From Flavobacteriales bacterium (GTDB lineage Bacteria > Bacteroidota > Bacteroidia > Flavobacteriales > BACL11): 13,157 nt of DNA. The notes beneath the pieces are model-generated. The model did no database searches, was not told the origin of the DNA, and saw only the letters and a program-made list of their open reading frames with translations. The translations under genes were made by a program, and so were the position numbers. The stretch is from NCBI GenBank assembly GCA_002730985.1, contig PCBP01000087.1, positions 1 through 13,157 of the forward strand, read 5' to 3'. Positions 6,609 to 12,999 of this stretch are shown here, one piece after another. Numbering within the stretch: position 1 is the first letter of the stretch; the number at the start of each line of letters is the position of its first letter.

Positions 6609-8083
6609 TCTTCTTCTAATCTACTAATAATTTCTACAATTTGCGTGTGGGTAATTCTTTTCGCAATAATTTTTTTCTCTTTATCTAAAAGATAGATGAC
6701 AGGAGTAGAATAGATGTCGTATTTATCTCTCCAGTCACTACTAGCCACAGGACTCCCTTCTTCATCATGATTTATATCAGAAACATTTATCCAGTCTTCA
6801 ATTTTTTGATTTCTGATGAATCTTTTCCATTCTTTCTTGTCAAACTCAGTGGCAACTGCAAAGGTCTTTATATCATATCCAGCTAAAATTAATGAATCTA
6901 AGTTATGTTTTACTTTTGGGATCTCTTTTTTACAGTGCCCACAAGTAGGGCCAAAAAATATTAATACTGTATAATCTGCATTAATCTCATTAAGTGTATG
7001 AATAATTCCTAATGTGTCTTTCATAAATGGCCTCCCATAAAAGTCATGAAATTCAGCGGCTTTTCTGCCAATTAAATTAGGAGCGATTTTTTGTGCTCTA
7101 TCTGCAATTTTAACTAGTTCTGTTGAGTCTACCCAGTTACATTGGTTAGTGATATAATAATTTTCTACCATATGTACAAAAACAGCATCCATACCCATAA
7201 TCTTAGAACGTTCATATGTAGATGTTATATATGAGACTACATATCGAAAGATCTCTTGATTTGCTTTCGATTTATCTACTAGAATATCAGCTGATAAATT
7301 AATTGAATCTGGGTGTTTGACAGTAAGCTTATTTAGATACTGATCCATTTTACTAAAGAAAACAGGAGTCCTAAGCATTCTTTCATCAGAGAAATCAATA
7401 TTGTCCCAAAAATGTTTCTTGTAGAAACGGTATGGGAAGTTTTTGTCAGGGCTACCGGTGCTGTCTAATGGTGCTTGAGGTATTTCTATTTCAGTAGTAG
7501 CAATAATAATCTTTGAGAAGAACTTGTCTGAGTTATTCTCCAGGAAACTTGTTTGATATTTTTTCACCTTATTATCAATTTTTTGCACCTCTATTTGTAA
7601 TTCTTTTTTTATTTGATCATCAGCAGTCTCTAATTGTTGTCTAATAGGGTTTACTTGCTTTTGCATCGTAATAATAAAGTTCAAATACTCATAGAATGGA
7701 GTATTCTCTTCGGAATTTTCAAAAATCATTTCGCCAACTAGATTATTTAATTTTGTAGAAAATGAGAATCTCTGTTCAGAGACAATAAGGTCAAAATATT
7801 TATTATCTGAAAGAACTACAAGATACATACCTCCTTTTAACTTTTCATCTCCTCTAAAAGTGAATTTGCCATTAGTTACATTAGCAGTGTCTGTGGCATA
7901 CTGCTTCCCTCCAAAATAATAAGCAAGCATCACAGTCGAATCTTCTAGCCCAACAACTTCTCCAGTAATTTTATATCCGGAGTTATTGCTTTTAGTTGTC
8001 TTCTTTTTATTATTAAAAACACTTTGTGAGAACCCTGTTAGTGTTAAAGTGCTAAGTATTAAAAGGATTGTAATTTTCTTCAT
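6599..8083 (-). CDS. Periplasmic thioredoxin-like protein with DUF4369 and DUF5106 domains
   Basis: A 494-residue protein. I start it at the ATG at 8083 (MKKITILLILSTLTLTGFSQ, a signal peptide) rather than at 8134, because the complete promoter at 8101-8131 lies between the two. Order of domains: signal peptide 1-20; a DUF4369-like beta domain about 37-112; a helical stretch with coiled-coil character about 140-185; a DUF5106-like region about 222-345 (HFWDNIDFSDERMLRTP, IMGMDAVFVHMVENYY); and a thioredoxin fold about 345-490 with redox motif C381-G-H-C384 and cis-Pro461 in STPVIYLL. Such TlpA/AhpC-TSA-like proteins of Bacteroidota are thought to carry out disulfide exchange in the envelope; the exact substrate is unknown. 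The stop overlaps the convergent Smr gene by 10 nt. Confidence 0.9.
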   Translation of the reverse strand: MKKITILLILSTLTLTGFSQSVFNNKKKTTKSNNSGYKITGEVVGLEDSTVMLAYYFGGKQYATDTANVTNGKFTFRGDEKLKGGMYLVVLSDNKYFDLIVSEQRFSFSTKLNNLVGEMIFENSEENTPFYEYLNFIITMQKQVNPIRQQLETADDQIKKELQIEVQKIDNKVKKYQTSFLENNSDKFFSKIIIATTEIEIPQAPLDSTGSPDKNFPYRFYKKHFWDNIDFSDERMLRTPVFFSKMDQYLNKLTVKHPDSINLSADILVDKSKANQEIFRYVVSYITSTYERSKIMGMDAVFVHMVENYYITNQCNWVDSTELVKIADRAQKIAPNLIGRKAAEFHDFYGRPFMKDTLGIIHTLNEINADYTVLIFFGPTCGHCKKEIPKVKHNLDSLILAGYDIKTFAVATEFDKKEWKRFIRNQKIEDWINVSDINHDEEGSPVASSDWRDKYDIYSTPVIYLLDKEKKIIAKRITHTQIVEIISRLEEDQR

Positions 8084-8100
8084 ATCTTTTTTTTGGATTG

Positions 8101-8131
8101 CAAAATTAAGAATCATAACGAGAGTTGCAAA
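8101..8131 (-). promoter_or_regulatory. Promoter of the thioredoxin-like gene
   Basis: Reading the minus strand, TTTG (8131-8128), a 19-nt spacer, and TAATTTTG (8108-8101) match both halves of the Bacteroidota promoter TTTG-N19-TAnnTTTG. The -7 box ends 17 nt before the ATG at 8083. The -33 half falls just past the EamA stop codon, so this gene can be transcribed on its own although it follows the EamA gene. Confidence 0.68.
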
Positions 8132-8144
8132 CAACTATTGTTTG
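8128..8144. repeat. Perfect inverted repeat CAAACAA-N3-TTGTTTG over the -33 box
   Basis: Two 7-nt arms separated by CTA form a perfect dyad. The left arm contains the -33 element of the thioredoxin gene and the loop is the stop codon of the EamA gene. A T run (8145-8150) follows on the plus strand, but no plus-strand gene ends here, so a terminator role is unlikely; an operator is possible but unproven. Confidence 0.45.
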
Positions 8145-9010
8145 TTTTTTAAATATCCTTCAAGAAATACAACTCCAATAATAACAGAACTGCCAATATA
8201 GAAAGAACTACTCATAAGCTCATTGTTTCCAAAAATAAGTAGAGCTAGTATAATGCTATAGATTGGCTCTAGATTTATAGCCATAATTAAGGAATATGGA
8301 GTGATATATCGCATTATTTCAGTCATCCAAACAAAAACCATTGAAGTGCACAAGACTGCTAATATAATAAGGTAATAGAAGTCTGTTATTGATATAGAAG
8401 AAGTGAAAACGGTAAAATCTTGCTGAAATAATAATAAACAGCTGATAATTATTACCCCAGCTAACATCTCGATCATTGTGATCTGTGCGGCACCAACTTT
8501 TTTGATATATTTTGCATTAAATAGAGTGAATAAAGTCCCTAGAAGTGCAGAAGTTATCCCATATATATAGCCCCATAGATACATAGTTTCAGTACCCATC
8601 ACAAAAGCAAGAGCTAATATAACAATCACACCCATGATTACCTCATAGGCTAACAATTTTCTTTTAAAGAATATGGGTTCAATTAGAGCCGAGAATAGTG
8701 AAGATGTAGAAAGACAAACGACTGCAACAGATATGGTAGAGATTTTTATTGACTCAAAAAAGCATAGCCAATGTAAGGTAACTAAAGTGCCTACACCTAA
8801 TATTCCGAAGAAATCCTGTTTACTAACTGTGAAAGGTTGTCTATTAAAAAATAAGAAGAGGGCTAAACTTAGAAAAGAAAAACCCATTCTATACCATACT
8901 AGATGAATGGTTTCTAAGGAAATTAGCTTTCCTAAGACTCCAGTAAAGCCTAGAATTATTACCATTAAGTGAACTGCTGTGAGTTTGTATTTCTTTATTA
9001 GATGATACAT
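8135..9010 (-). CDS. EamA/DMT-superfamily transporter
   Basis: A 291-residue, very hydrophobic protein with about ten predicted membrane helices arranged as two homologous five-helix halves, the plan of drug/metabolite transporters with two EamA domains. Recognisable points are WYRMGFSFL in the second helix, TLHWLCFFESIKIS in the third/fourth, VVCLSTSSLFSALIEPIFFKRKL ending the first half, and the parallel MAINLEPIYSIILALLIFG in the second half; both contain the Glu-Pro of the family. These proteins sit in the inner membrane and usually export small metabolites or amino acids; substrate cannot be told. ATG at 9010 is well placed 22 nt after a TATTTTTG box. It diverges from yaaA, and the thioredoxin-like gene follows it after 51 nt. 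Confidence 0.92.
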   Translation of the reverse strand: MYHLIKKYKLTAVHLMVIILGFTGVLGKLISLETIHLVWYRMGFSFLSLALFLFFNRQPFTVSKQDFFGILGVGTLVTLHWLCFFESIKISTISVAVVCLSTSSLFSALIEPIFFKRKLLAYEVIMGVIVILALAFVMGTETMYLWGYIYGITSALLGTLFTLFNAKYIKKVGAAQITMIEMLAGVIIISCLLLFQQDFTVFTSSISITDFYYLIILAVLCTSMVFVWMTEIMRYITPYSLIMAINLEPIYSIILALLIFGNNELMSSSFYIGSSVIIGVVFLEGYLKNKQ

Positions 9011-9022
9011 TGATTAAATTGC

Positions 9023-9030
9023 TAATTTTG
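9023..9030 (+). promoter_or_regulatory. yaaA: Candidate -7 promoter box of yaaA
   Basis: TAATTTTG, an exact TAnnTTTG match, ends 18 nt before the yaaA ATG at 9049. No TTG is seen at the -33 distance. It lies 2 nt from the oppositely oriented box of the EamA gene. Confidence 0.5.
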
Positions 9031-9032
9031 TG

Positions 9033-9040
9033 CAAAAATA
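9033..9040 (-). promoter_or_regulatory. Candidate -7 promoter box of the EamA gene
   Basis: On the minus strand the sequence is TATTTTTG, an exact TAnnTTTG match, ending 22 nt before the ATG at 9010. It faces the yaaA box across 2 nt, so RNA polymerase could not occupy both promoters at once. Confidence 0.5.
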
Positions 9041-9048
9041 CAACAAGA

Positions 9049-9792
9049 ATGAAGATAATTATTTCTCCTGCTAAGAAATTAACTGCTACACAGATTAATA
9101 TTAGTAATCTTTCTAAAATCCAGTTTCTTAATGAGGCTAAATATCTAGTAGATAAATTACGAACATATTCAGTAGAAGATATACAGGAATTAATGGGTTT
9201 AAGTGACAAACTGGCAAAATTAAATTATCAAAGATTTCAAGAATGGAATCTAGAATCCAAAGAATCGAATCCTGCAATTCATATATTTCAAGGAGATGTT
9301 TACAAAGGATTAGGGGCAGATAGATTTTCAGAGGACCAAATGGATTTTGCACAAGAAAACTTAAGAATTATTTCGGGTCTATATGGGATGCTTAAACCTT
9401 TAGATTTAGTCTACCCTTATCGATTGGAGATGGGGACGAATATGAAAACTAGAAAAGGAGATAATTTATATGATTTTTGGGGGGATAAATTGAATAAATC
9501 TATGATCTCCGAGATGAAAGATTATGAAGTGTTAGTGAATCTTGCTTCTAATGAGTACAGTAAGGCATTAAAATTAGGGAGTTTTAAGCAACAAGTTATT
9601 ACGCCTATTTTTAAAGATTATAAGAATGGTGAACTAAAGGTCATTTCCTTTTATGCAAAGAAAGCTAGAGGTAAGATGGCTAATTTCATTATTACAAATA
9701 AGATTACAGATCCCGGTGATTTAAAACTATTTACTAATGATGGATATAAATTCACTGATGAAAATAATGGAGAAATCCTTTTTTCTAGATAG
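9049..9792 (+). CDS. yaaA: Peroxide stress protein YaaA (UPF0246/DUF328)
   Basis: A 247-residue cytoplasmic protein of normal family length. The start MKIIISPAKKL is the family N-terminus, which rules out the in-frame TTG at 9010 that would add 13 residues and precede the promoter box. Conserved blocks follow in order: MGLSDKLAKLNYQRF (49-63), AIHIFQGDVYKGL (76-88), RIISGLYGMLKPLDLVYPYR (106-125), YDFWGD (141-146), LVNLASNEYSKAL (162-174) and FYAKKARGKMANF (201-213). In Escherichia coli YaaA lowers free intracellular iron and protects DNA and proteins during hydrogen peroxide stress; other work gives the fold DNA-binding properties. The same role is inferred here. No OxyR-type site is evident in the short upstream gap, which it shares with the divergent EamA gene. 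Confidence 0.96.
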   Translation: MKIIISPAKKLTATQINISNLSKIQFLNEAKYLVDKLRTYSVEDIQELMGLSDKLAKLNYQRFQEWNLESKESNPAIHIFQGDVYKGLGADRFSEDQMDFAQENLRIISGLYGMLKPLDLVYPYRLEMGTNMKTRKGDNLYDFWGDKLNKSMISEMKDYEVLVNLASNEYSKALKLGSFKQQVITPIFKDYKNGELKVISFYAKKARGKMANFIITNKITDPGDLKLFTNDGYKFTDENNGEILFSR

Positions 9793-9815
9793 CTATATTA
9801 GCTAACCAATTGGTT
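9790..9815. repeat. Two adjoining palindromes after yaaA
   Basis: TAGCTA-TAT-TAGCTA (9790-9804) begins at the yaaA stop codon, and the perfect 12-bp palindrome AACCAATTGGTT (9804-9815) follows directly. The first might be a weak hairpin at the transcript end; there is a T run at 9823-9828 but not directly after the stem. The second lies 15 nt before the -33 box of the next gene and could be an operator. Either could be chance in AT-rich DNA. Confidence 0.35.
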
Positions 9816-9829
9816 TCTAATGTTTTTTG

Positions 9830-9859
9830 TTGGTGTGAGGTATATAAATCATATATTTG
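9830..9859 (+). promoter_or_regulatory. Promoter of the type IX-secreted cysteine-rich protein gene
   Basis: TTG (9830-9832), 19 nt, then TATATTTG (9852-9859) match both halves of the Bacteroidota promoter. The -7 box ends 15 nt before the ATG at 9875, and an A-rich stretch (AAATTAAATATA) lies between, as is usual for leaders in this phylum. Confidence 0.65.
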
Positions 9860-9874
9860 CTGAAATTAAATATA

Positions 9875-11914
9875 ATGAAAAGATTAATCTCTCTATCTCT
9901 CATAATATTCTGTCTAGCAATATTATTTTATCCAACAACGTCTAATTCAATTAGCACAGGTTCTCCAGGAGGTAAAACAGGCTCTCCTATAGATAACTCA
10001 GATTGCACATCATGTCATAGTATTAATAGCACAATGATAACAGTGACAAATATCACTTCAAATATTCCTAACTCTGGCTATATACCTGGTAGCATCTATA
10101 CTATTACCGCTAATCTAAATAATCAAGCAAGTCTGAATGGTTTTGAAGTAACTTGTGAAGAAAATGCAAATAATTCTAAGACAGGCACTTTTTATATTAC
10201 TAATCCTAATGAGACTCAGTTAACAAATAGTGGGAATGCTGTGACACATACTGCTGCTGGAAATTCTTCTAATTCCTGGAGTTTTGATTGGGAGGCTCCT
10301 GTTGTTGGAACTGGAGATGTAACTTTCTATGGCGGTTTTATTGCAGCAGGGTACCCTTTAGGTTCAAATTTTGGAGATTATCTGACTTTATCTACTTTAA
10401 ATATAAGTGAAGCACTAAATCCATGTAATCTAACTGGTGGGAGTGTATATATTGATAATAACAATGCCCCTTGGATGATGAATGCAACTGTTAATGGCAT
10501 GTCTATATATGACTATTCTTGGACAGATACGAATGGTATTGTAGTAAGTACAGCTAATCAGACACCATTTTACACCCAGTGGTGTGTTACAATCACAGAC
10601 AATATAACAGGTTGCGATACCACAATCTGCCAAGATTGCATAGCAGATTCTACAGCACTCTGTGCTTGTATAATGATTTATATGCCAGTTTGTGGTTGTG
10701 ATGGAGTTATGTATGCCAATTATTGCCTTGCTGATTGTGCAGGTGTCCCTTGGACTCCTGCTATTTCTAATGGTATGCCTGGTGGATTCTTGCCATGTGC
10801 TCAGCCAAGTTCTTGTGTAGATTCTTCTTTAATAGACTTGACAGCTCTTTGCACAATGCAATGGGATCCTGTTTGTGGTTGTGATGGTGTTACTTATACT
10901 AATGATTGTCATGCGCTTAATTTTGGAGGATTAACTTCTTGGACTCAAGGACCTTGTCCGACAAATTTCGCCTGTATGGGAGGAGTGGCTCCTGGAATTA
11001 CTACATGTGTAGGCCCCGGGAATTATACTTTAGGACAACCGAATGTAATGGCGGTATATCCAACAATGGCTGCATGTATAGCTGATTCTTGTAATGTTGC
11101 ACCTCCTCTTCCTCCTTGTGGAGTAGAAATTACTGGGGACTCTATTATTTGTAATTGGGGCAGTCCTCAAATTCTTACAGCCTCACCAAATGCATCTTCA
11201 GTTTTACCTGTTACACATTTATGGACTAATGGTCAGTCAAATAGCGCTATACTGACAATAACATCACCGGGTACTTATTGTGTAACGCAGATTGATGCCA
11301 ATGGCTGTGTAGATACAGCATGTATTACTGTTGCAGTCCAGGATATACCTATTTTTTCTAATCCATCACCTCCTATTATTTGCCTAGGAGATACTATTGC
11401 TTTAGAGTTTTTGAATACCCCTTTAACAAATATAATGTGGGTCCCTACAGGAGACACAACACATGTGATTTATGACAATCCAAATAGCTCTACCACATAT
11501 ATAGTGGAAGGGGTAGATATGAGCGGTTGTGATAGAAGAGGCGAAATATTTGTTCAAGTAGATTCTTGTAATGTTTTGTCTTCATGGGATTGTGACCCTT
11601 TAACTGGATGTTATGATCCTGGTACAGGATTAGGGGCCTATTCAACCTTAGCGGCTTGTATGGCCGTTTGTCAGAATACTGGTATAAATGAAGAAAACTT
11701 AGATTTATTAATATATCCTAACCCTGCAAAAAGCACATTAATGATTGATGGGAATTATACCTCAGTAAGTATCTATGATGTATTTGGGAAAATGGTATTA
11801 ACAACTTATCTTAAAAAACCTATTGATGTAGAATCTTTCAGTAACGGTCTTTATTTTGTGCATATCATTACTGATAATGCCATTTTGATTGAGAAGATTA
11901 TAATTGACAAATGA
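9875..11914 (+). CDS. Type IX-secreted cysteine-rich protein with CxxCH, choice-of-anchor V, two Kazal-like and Ig/PKD-like modules
   Basis: A 679-residue secreted protein. ATG 9875 begins a signal peptide (MKRLISLSLIIFCLAILF); an in-frame TTG at 9857 is inside the promoter box. The mature N-terminus has STGSPGGKTGSP then CTSCH (44-48), the signature of choice-of-anchor V (Reeler-like) domains, whose beta region runs to about 180. An Ig/PKD-like region with paired cysteines follows (about 184-258). Two Kazal-like modules lie at 263-308 and 326-361, each with PVCGCDGV and a T/A-Y-x-N-x-C block as in serine-protease inhibitors. A cysteine module at 367-406 resembles one at 573-599 (LAACMAVC). 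Two more Ig/PKD-like modules lie at about 415-488 and 490-567. The end (about 611-679), with YPNPAKS at 614, SIYDVFGKMV and NGLYFVHI, is a type A sorting domain. It is inferred to be exported across the outer membrane and surface-attached or released; protease inhibition and haem binding are possibilities only. Confidence 0.92.
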   Translation: MKRLISLSLIIFCLAILFYPTTSNSISTGSPGGKTGSPIDNSDCTSCHSINSTMITVTNITSNIPNSGYIPGSIYTITANLNNQASLNGFEVTCEENANNSKTGTFYITNPNETQLTNSGNAVTHTAAGNSSNSWSFDWEAPVVGTGDVTFYGGFIAAGYPLGSNFGDYLTLSTLNISEALNPCNLTGGSVYIDNNNAPWMMNATVNGMSIYDYSWTDTNGIVVSTANQTPFYTQWCVTITDNITGCDTTICQDCIADSTALCACIMIYMPVCGCDGVMYANYCLADCAGVPWTPAISNGMPGGFLPCAQPSSCVDSSLIDLTALCTMQWDPVCGCDGVTYTNDCHALNFGGLTSWTQGPCPTNFACMGGVAPGITTCVGPGNYTLGQPNVMAVYPTMAACIADSCNVAPPLPPCGVEITGDSIICNWGSPQILTASPNASSVLPVTHLWTNGQSNSAILTITSPGTYCVTQIDANGCVDTACITVAVQDIPIFSNPSPPIICLGDTIALEFLNTPLTNIMWVPTGDTTHVIYDNPNSSTTYIVEGVDMSGCDRRGEIFVQVDSCNVLSSWDCDPLTGCYDPGTGLGAYSTLAACMAVCQNTGINEENLDLLIYPNPAKSTLMIDGNYTSVSIYDVFGKMVLTTYLKKPIDVESFSNGLYFVHIITDNAILIEKIIIDK

Positions 11915-12135
11915 TTTTACTAGTAGCAGGGTGTGTGCAAGATGTTAATATACTTATTATAGTATTATTAGTTTTATTAGCTCTGTTAATTAGAAAAAGA
12001 ATTTTTTTTAAGGTTTTAGCAAGAATGAATAAGATAATTTGTCCGTCATTATATGATAAAGATATAGCTAAATTAACAAGGAGTCAGAAAATAATTTTAG
12101 CTTACAGGTATTGGGTTACTAGAAATAGTCTGTAA
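11911..12135 (+). CDS. Small single-span membrane protein, conserved-looking C-terminus
   Basis: A 74-residue protein whose ATG overlaps the stop of the type IX cargo gene in the ATGA arrangement, which suggests translational coupling. Residues 13-27 (NILIIVLLVLLALLI) are a strong membrane segment, followed at once by RKR, so the basic C-terminal part should face the cytoplasm. The tail (FFKVLARMNKIICPSLYD, then KLTRSQKIILAYRYWVTRNSL) resembles very small Bacteroidota proteins that I vaguely recall being labelled SsrA-binding protein in databases; it does not have an SmpB fold and I do not trust that name. A shorter form starting at Met39 (36 residues) is possible. It abuts the convergent DUF4019-like gene with no gap. 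I do not assign a function. Confidence 0.6.
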   Translation: MILLVAGCVQDVNILIIVLLVLLALLIRKRIFFKVLARMNKIICPSLYDKDIAKLTRSQKIILAYRYWVTRNSL

Positions 12136-12579
12136 TTATTCTATTGTTTCTAAATTCTGAAATGTGTAATTGAAGTCAAGAATTTGCCACTCAAATTTAT
12201 CATTCTGTTTAAGTAATAGGTATTCTGTATGGTTTTTTGTCTTAGAGTATTCGACATCGTACTCTATCATTACATAAAAACCATCCTCAAAGCCTTCTAA
12301 TTCACTTTTAAAGTAAGTGTCTCTTACGGTTCTTTTTTTAAAGTCTCCAAATTCATCCATAAGCATTGATATTTGGTTGATCCAATCTTTAAGTGTGGCA
12401 CGTGATTTAAGCACATCAGAAAGATTTTTATACGATATCTCATATTGAGCACTATTAACTTGATTCCACCATTCTAGACCTATCTTATTTGCATCTTTTA
12501 TATAGGTGTCAGTATATTTCTGGGCAGATAGATCATTAAAAGATAATAGAGTAATAAATATGGCGATTAGTTTTTTCAT
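12136..12579 (-). CDS. DUF4019-like secreted protein
   Basis: A 147-residue protein with a signal peptide (MKKLIAIFITLLSFNDLSAQ, cleavage after about residue 19-20). The mature part follows the DUF4019 pattern: a helical start with GLEWWNQVNSAQYEISYKN, then KDWINQISMLMDEFGDFKKRTVRDTYF, the block LEGFEDGFYVMIEYDVEYS (usual family form: pG-dGeY-v-y-t-F), then HTEYLLLKQNDKFEWQILDFNY. Such NTF2-like small proteins are periplasmic or extracellular and of unknown role. The start is supported by the promoter at 12599-12628 and by the signal peptide. Its stop directly abuts that of the convergent small membrane gene, with no room for a separate terminator. Assignment to the family is by pattern memory. 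Confidence 0.8.
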   Translation of the reverse strand: MKKLIAIFITLLSFNDLSAQKYTDTYIKDANKIGLEWWNQVNSAQYEISYKNLSDVLKSRATLKDWINQISMLMDEFGDFKKRTVRDTYFKSELEGFEDGFYVMIEYDVEYSKTKNHTEYLLLKQNDKFEWQILDFNYTFQNLETIE

Positions 12580-12598
12580 TTGATTGTTTTAGCGTCTG

Positions 12599-12628
12599 TA
12601 AAAATAATTATTTCAATACTTTTCCAAA
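12599..12628 (-). promoter_or_regulatory. Candidate promoter of the DUF4019-like gene
   Basis: On the minus strand TTTG (12628-12625), 18 nt, then TATTTTTA (12606-12599) match the Bacteroidota promoter with one mismatch in the -7 box. The box ends 19 nt before the ATG at 12579. Confidence 0.5.
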
Positions 12629-12933
12629 CTATTTTCTTATAAAAACACATTTTACTAGATTAAATATTGTCTTTAGTCTTTTAGATGATCGTCTATACTA
12701 ACTAAAAAGAGGTTTTATTACTAAAAGTTATCAACTACTTAACCTAGTAGGATTTAAAGATACATCTAGTAGCCTATAGTATTTCGTTATTACATATAAG
12801 TATCTGTAAATCAATAGCTTATTAGTTTCAATTGCAATATTATATCTTAGTTATTATTTTAACGAAAAATTATATTATATGATATAAAAATCTCTAGTTA
12901 TTAACATATATTCTTCTTTGTATCTAGTAGATC
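12629..12933. other. AT-rich gene-free stretch with short repeated motifs
   Basis: No reading frame of meaningful length, tRNA or strong terminator is visible on either strand here; stops are dense in every frame. The motif CTAGTAG occurs three times (12744-12750, 12766-12772, 12924-12930); the last lies in the dyad ATCTA-G-TAGAT (12922-12932). The motif AG-N3-CTGTAAA occurs at 12799-12810 and also flanks the stretch at 12591-12602 and 12962-12973. These may be regulatory or chance; a small RNA cannot be excluded. Confidence 0.4.
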
Positions 12934-12963
12934 TTGATTTGTAAGGATTTTTTTCTATATTAG
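12934..12963 (+). promoter_or_regulatory. Candidate promoter of the gene starting at 13000
   Basis: TTG (12934-12936), 19 nt, then TATATTAG (12956-12963), one mismatch from TAnnTTTG. This gives a leader of about 30 nt before the ATG at 13000, with an A-rich run AACCAAAAAAATC just before the start. Confidence 0.4.
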
Positions 12964-12999
12964 TGCCTGTAAAAATATTATTAACCAAAAAAATCATTT

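Noticed and set aside
8128..8150. Stem-loop followed by six T, as an intrinsic terminator on the plus strand
   Set aside because: No plus-strand gene ends there; both neighbours are on the minus strand, for which the T run is on the wrong side. The stem is only 7 A/T-rich pairs.
9010..9048. Longer YaaA starting at TTG 9010
   Set aside because: MKIIISPAK is the family N-terminus, and the extension would place the start before the promoter box and inside the EamA start codon region.
10004..10018. Treating the type IX cargo as a cytochrome because of CTSCH
   Set aside because: A single CxxCH is standard in the choice-of-anchor V family and no distal haem ligand context is evident; haem binding is left as an open question.
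11911..11934. VAGC near the start of the small membrane protein as a lipoprotein signal
   Set aside because: Only seven residues precede the Cys, with no basic N-region and no hydrophobic core of usable length; the real membrane segment comes after it.
12600..12999. tRNA, riboswitch, CRISPR or insertion-sequence remnant in the gene-free stretch
   Set aside because: No cloverleaf, regularly spaced repeats, terminal inverted repeats or transposase fragments could be found; only short AT-rich motifs are present.
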